A stretch of DNA of 64,000 nucleotides from Polaribacter marinus (GTDB lineage: Bacteria; Bacteroidota; Bacteroidia; Flavobacteriales; Flavobacteriaceae), in NCBI RefSeq assembly GCF_022662535.1, contig NZ_JAKQYM010000006.1:124001-188000 (forward strand), given 5' to 3'. The position numbers and the translations under genes were made by a program. Below the pieces are notes generated by a model. It saw only the letters and a program-made list of their open reading frames with translations. It searched no databases and was not told the DNA's origin. The first letter of the stretch is position 1, and the number at the start of each line of letters is the position of its first letter. Below, in pieces: positions 62,342 to 64,000 of the stretch.

Positions 62342-62370
62342 AAAAAACCGATACTTTTGCATCGGTTTTT
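62342..62370 (-). terminator. Terminator of the M13 peptidase gene
   Basis: Stem AAAAACCGAT / ATCGGTTTTT with an 8-base loop; on the minus strand a long T run follows. Confidence 0.85.
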
Positions 62371-62428
62371 AATTTAAGTTTTAGTGTTTGATTTTCATAA
62401 AGAGAACCTCAAAAAAAGATTTATGACC

Positions 62429-64000
62429 TTACCAAATTCTTACTCTGTCTTCTGGTTTTAAATACATTTTATCACCTTCTTTAACATCAAAAGCTTTGTA
62501 GAAAGCATCTACATTTTTAAGAGGCATGTAGGCTCTATACATTCCAGGAGAGTGTGTATTGGTCATGATTAAGTTTTTAAGAGCCTCATCACGCATTTTG
62601 GTTCTCCAAATAGTTCCCCAAGAAAGGAAAAAACGTTGTTCTGGCGTATAACCATCAATATCAGCAGGTCTTCCATTTTTCTTTAAGAAAATTTGTAATC
62701 CTTCAAAAGCAGCTTGTACACCACCTAAATCACCAATATTTTCTCCTAAGGTATATTTTCCATTTAAATGCATACTATCAATAGCAATAATGTCGCTGTA
62801 TTGTTTTACTAATTTATCACCTACTACTGCAAATTTTTCAGAATCTTCTTTTGTCCACCAGTTTTTAAGGTTTCCATCACCGTCAAAACGAGCGCCAGAA
62901 TCATCGAAACTATGTGAGATTTCATGACCAATAACCGCACCAATTCCACCATAATTTACAGCTTCATCTGCTTTGTAATCATAAAAAGGTGGTTGTAAAA
63001 TAGCAGCAGGAAAAACGATTTCATTATTTACAGGATTAAAGTAAGCGTTTACAGTTTGAGGAGACATTCCCCATTCTGTTCTATCTACTTCTTTTCCTAA
63101 TTTTGCCATGTTTTTATTGTAGTTCCATTTGGTAACATTAATTGCATTTTCAAAATAAGAACCCCCTTCTTCTAATCCTTTTACTTGTAATTCTGAATAA
63201 TCTTTCCAAACATCTGGATAAGCAATTTTAACGGTTAATTTGTGTAGTTTTTCTAAAGCTTTTTCTTTAGTTACTTCACTCATCCAAGGTAATTGTGCAA
63301 TTCTGGCCTCAAAACCAAGCATTACATTATCAATCATTTCTTTGGCTTTCTTTTTTGCTTCTGGTGGAAACATTTTTTCTACATATAGTTTTCCTAAAGC
63401 TTCACCAACAGCACCGTTTAAGCTTCCTAAAGCGCGTTCATCTCTTGCGCGTTGTTTTTTTGCTCCTTGCATTTCTTTGCTATAAAACTCCCAATTAGCA
63501 GTTTCTAAATCTGTAGAAAGTGTACTTAATGCACCGTTAATAGTATTCCAACGTAATAATAATTTAATATCTGCAACAGAACGTTTTGCAAAGATATCAC
63601 TCATTGCTTTAAAATAATTTGGGTCAGTAACAATTACGGTTTCAATATCTTTTACACCTACACCTTCTAAATGAGCTGCCCAATCTATAGAGGGAGCTAA
63701 TTTTTGTAATTCAGCAACAGTCATAGGGTTGTAAAGTTTACGTATATCTCTACTTTCCTCTTTTGTCATCATTGGTTCTGCTAAACTAGTTTCTAAAGCA
63801 ACAATAGTAGCTGCATTCTTTTTAGCTGTAGCTGCATCATCACCAAATTCTTGCAACATTTTTGCCACAAACTCTTGGTATTTTTCTAACTTGTCTTTTA
63901 CTTTAGCATCTACATAATAATCTCTAGACAAACCTAACCCTCCAGAACTCATATATCCAGCATATTGGCTGCTGTTTTTTAAATCGTTAAAAACACCAAA
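62429..64000 (-). CDS. M13-family metallopeptidase (PepO/neprilysin type), C-terminal part
   Basis: The frame is open to the window edge; the N-terminal part (including any signal) is outside. 523 residues of a ~680-residue zinc peptidase are here. Seen from the N-terminal side: DLKNSSQYAGYMSSGGLGLS, RDYYVDAKVKDKLEKYQEFV, NAYFNPVNNEIVFPAAILQP, the zinc motif VIGHEISHSFDDSGARFDGD (HExxH) and the ENIGDLGG third-ligand motif, with the ending DKMYLKPEDRVRIW. Such peptidases are usually exported and degrade peptides. Its own terminator follows. Confidence 0.95.
   Translation of the reverse strand, partial: FGVFNDLKNSSQYAGYMSSGGLGLSRDYYVDAKVKDKLEKYQEFVAKMLQEFGDDAATAKKNAATIVALETSLAEPMMTKEESRDIRKLYNPMTVAELQKLAPSIDWAAHLEGVGVKDIETVIVTDPNYFKAMSDIFAKRSVADIKLLLRWNTINGALSTLSTDLETANWEFYSKEMQGAKKQRARDERALGSLNGAVGEALGKLYVEKMFPPEAKKKAKEMIDNVMLGFEARIAQLPWMSEVTKEKALEKLHKLTVKIAYPDVWKDYSELQVKGLEEGGSYFENAINVTKWNYNKNMAKLGKEVDRTEWGMSPQTVNAYFNPVNNEIVFPAAILQPPFYDYKADEAVNYGGIGAVIGHEISHSFDDSGARFDGDGNLKNWWTKEDSEKFAVVGDKLVKQYSDIIAIDSMHLNGKYTLGENIGDLGGVQAAFEGLQIFLKKNGRPADIDGYTPEQRFFLSWGTIWRTKMRDEALKNLIMTNTHSPGMYRAYMPLKNVDAFYKAFDVKEGDKMYLKPEDRVRIW

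Noticed and set aside
1..64000. tRNA, rRNA, insertion sequence or prophage
   Set aside because: Read for cloverleaf TψC-like segments, transposase motifs and phage structural genes; none found by eye. A tRNAscan or ISfinder run would settle it.

Overview
The window is a 64 kb piece of a low-GC chromosome from a member of the Flavobacteriaceae, probably a marine genus close to Polaribacter or Tenacibaculum. The evidence is the Bacteroidota-type -7 promoter element (TAnnTTTG) in front of many genes, the near absence of Shine-Dalgarno motifs, and families typical of that group: DUF4175, head-GIN/DUF2807, GbsR-type regulators, membrane LytTR proteins and many lipoproteins with very short signal peptides. 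Genus is inference. The content is mostly core chromosome. I see no prophage, insertion sequence, CRISPR array, rRNA or tRNA.

Layout. 1-10 kb: 3' part of mutS, an SDR oxidoreductase, RidA, a lipoprotein, a DacB-type peptidase, a TatA-like protein, an O-methyltransferase, a sigma/anti-sigma pair, panB and a run of small metabolic or stress genes. 10-17 kb: a methyltransferase, mnmG, ybeY and a very large DUF4175 membrane/coiled-coil protein; two parS-like palindromes flank mnmG. 17-26 kb: gltX, an SPFH-YbjQ-LytTR operon behind a palindromic promoter, a possible small RNA, a second TatA, DUF2807, rnr and a lipid kinase. 26.5-27.0 kb: a 0.6 kb gene-free AT-rich stretch with three TTATCAACA boxes, my candidate for the replication origin; the nearby parS-like sites fit this.

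27-42 kb: rpiB, rluE-type synthase, recA, dut, gpsA, an MFS transporter, glpD, and a decayed segment where glpK carries an in-frame stop and is followed by a relic of a LytTR domain; then an NhaC-type antiporter and a 42-bp tandem repeat. 42.8-50 kb: a six-gene RND efflux operon (GbsR regulator, adaptor, pump, outer-membrane channel, TetR regulator, small conserved protein) with two palindromes at its promoter. 50-64 kb: pheS; two glutamate dehydrogenase paralogs, one with NADP-type and one with NAD-type coenzyme residues, flanking a large receiver-plus-ATP-grasp protein without the usual phosphohistidine domain; then a hydrolase, dinB with two overlapping downstream genes, an ABC ATPase, a structured intergenic element and the 3' part of an M13 peptidase gene.

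The most interesting points are the parS/oriC signals, the dehydrogenase/ATP-grasp cluster, the broken glpK with the LytTR relic, the candidate small RNA, the 42-bp repeat and several unassigned palindromic operators. Several proteins too short for ordinary ORF calling (57, 50 and 37 residues) look real.
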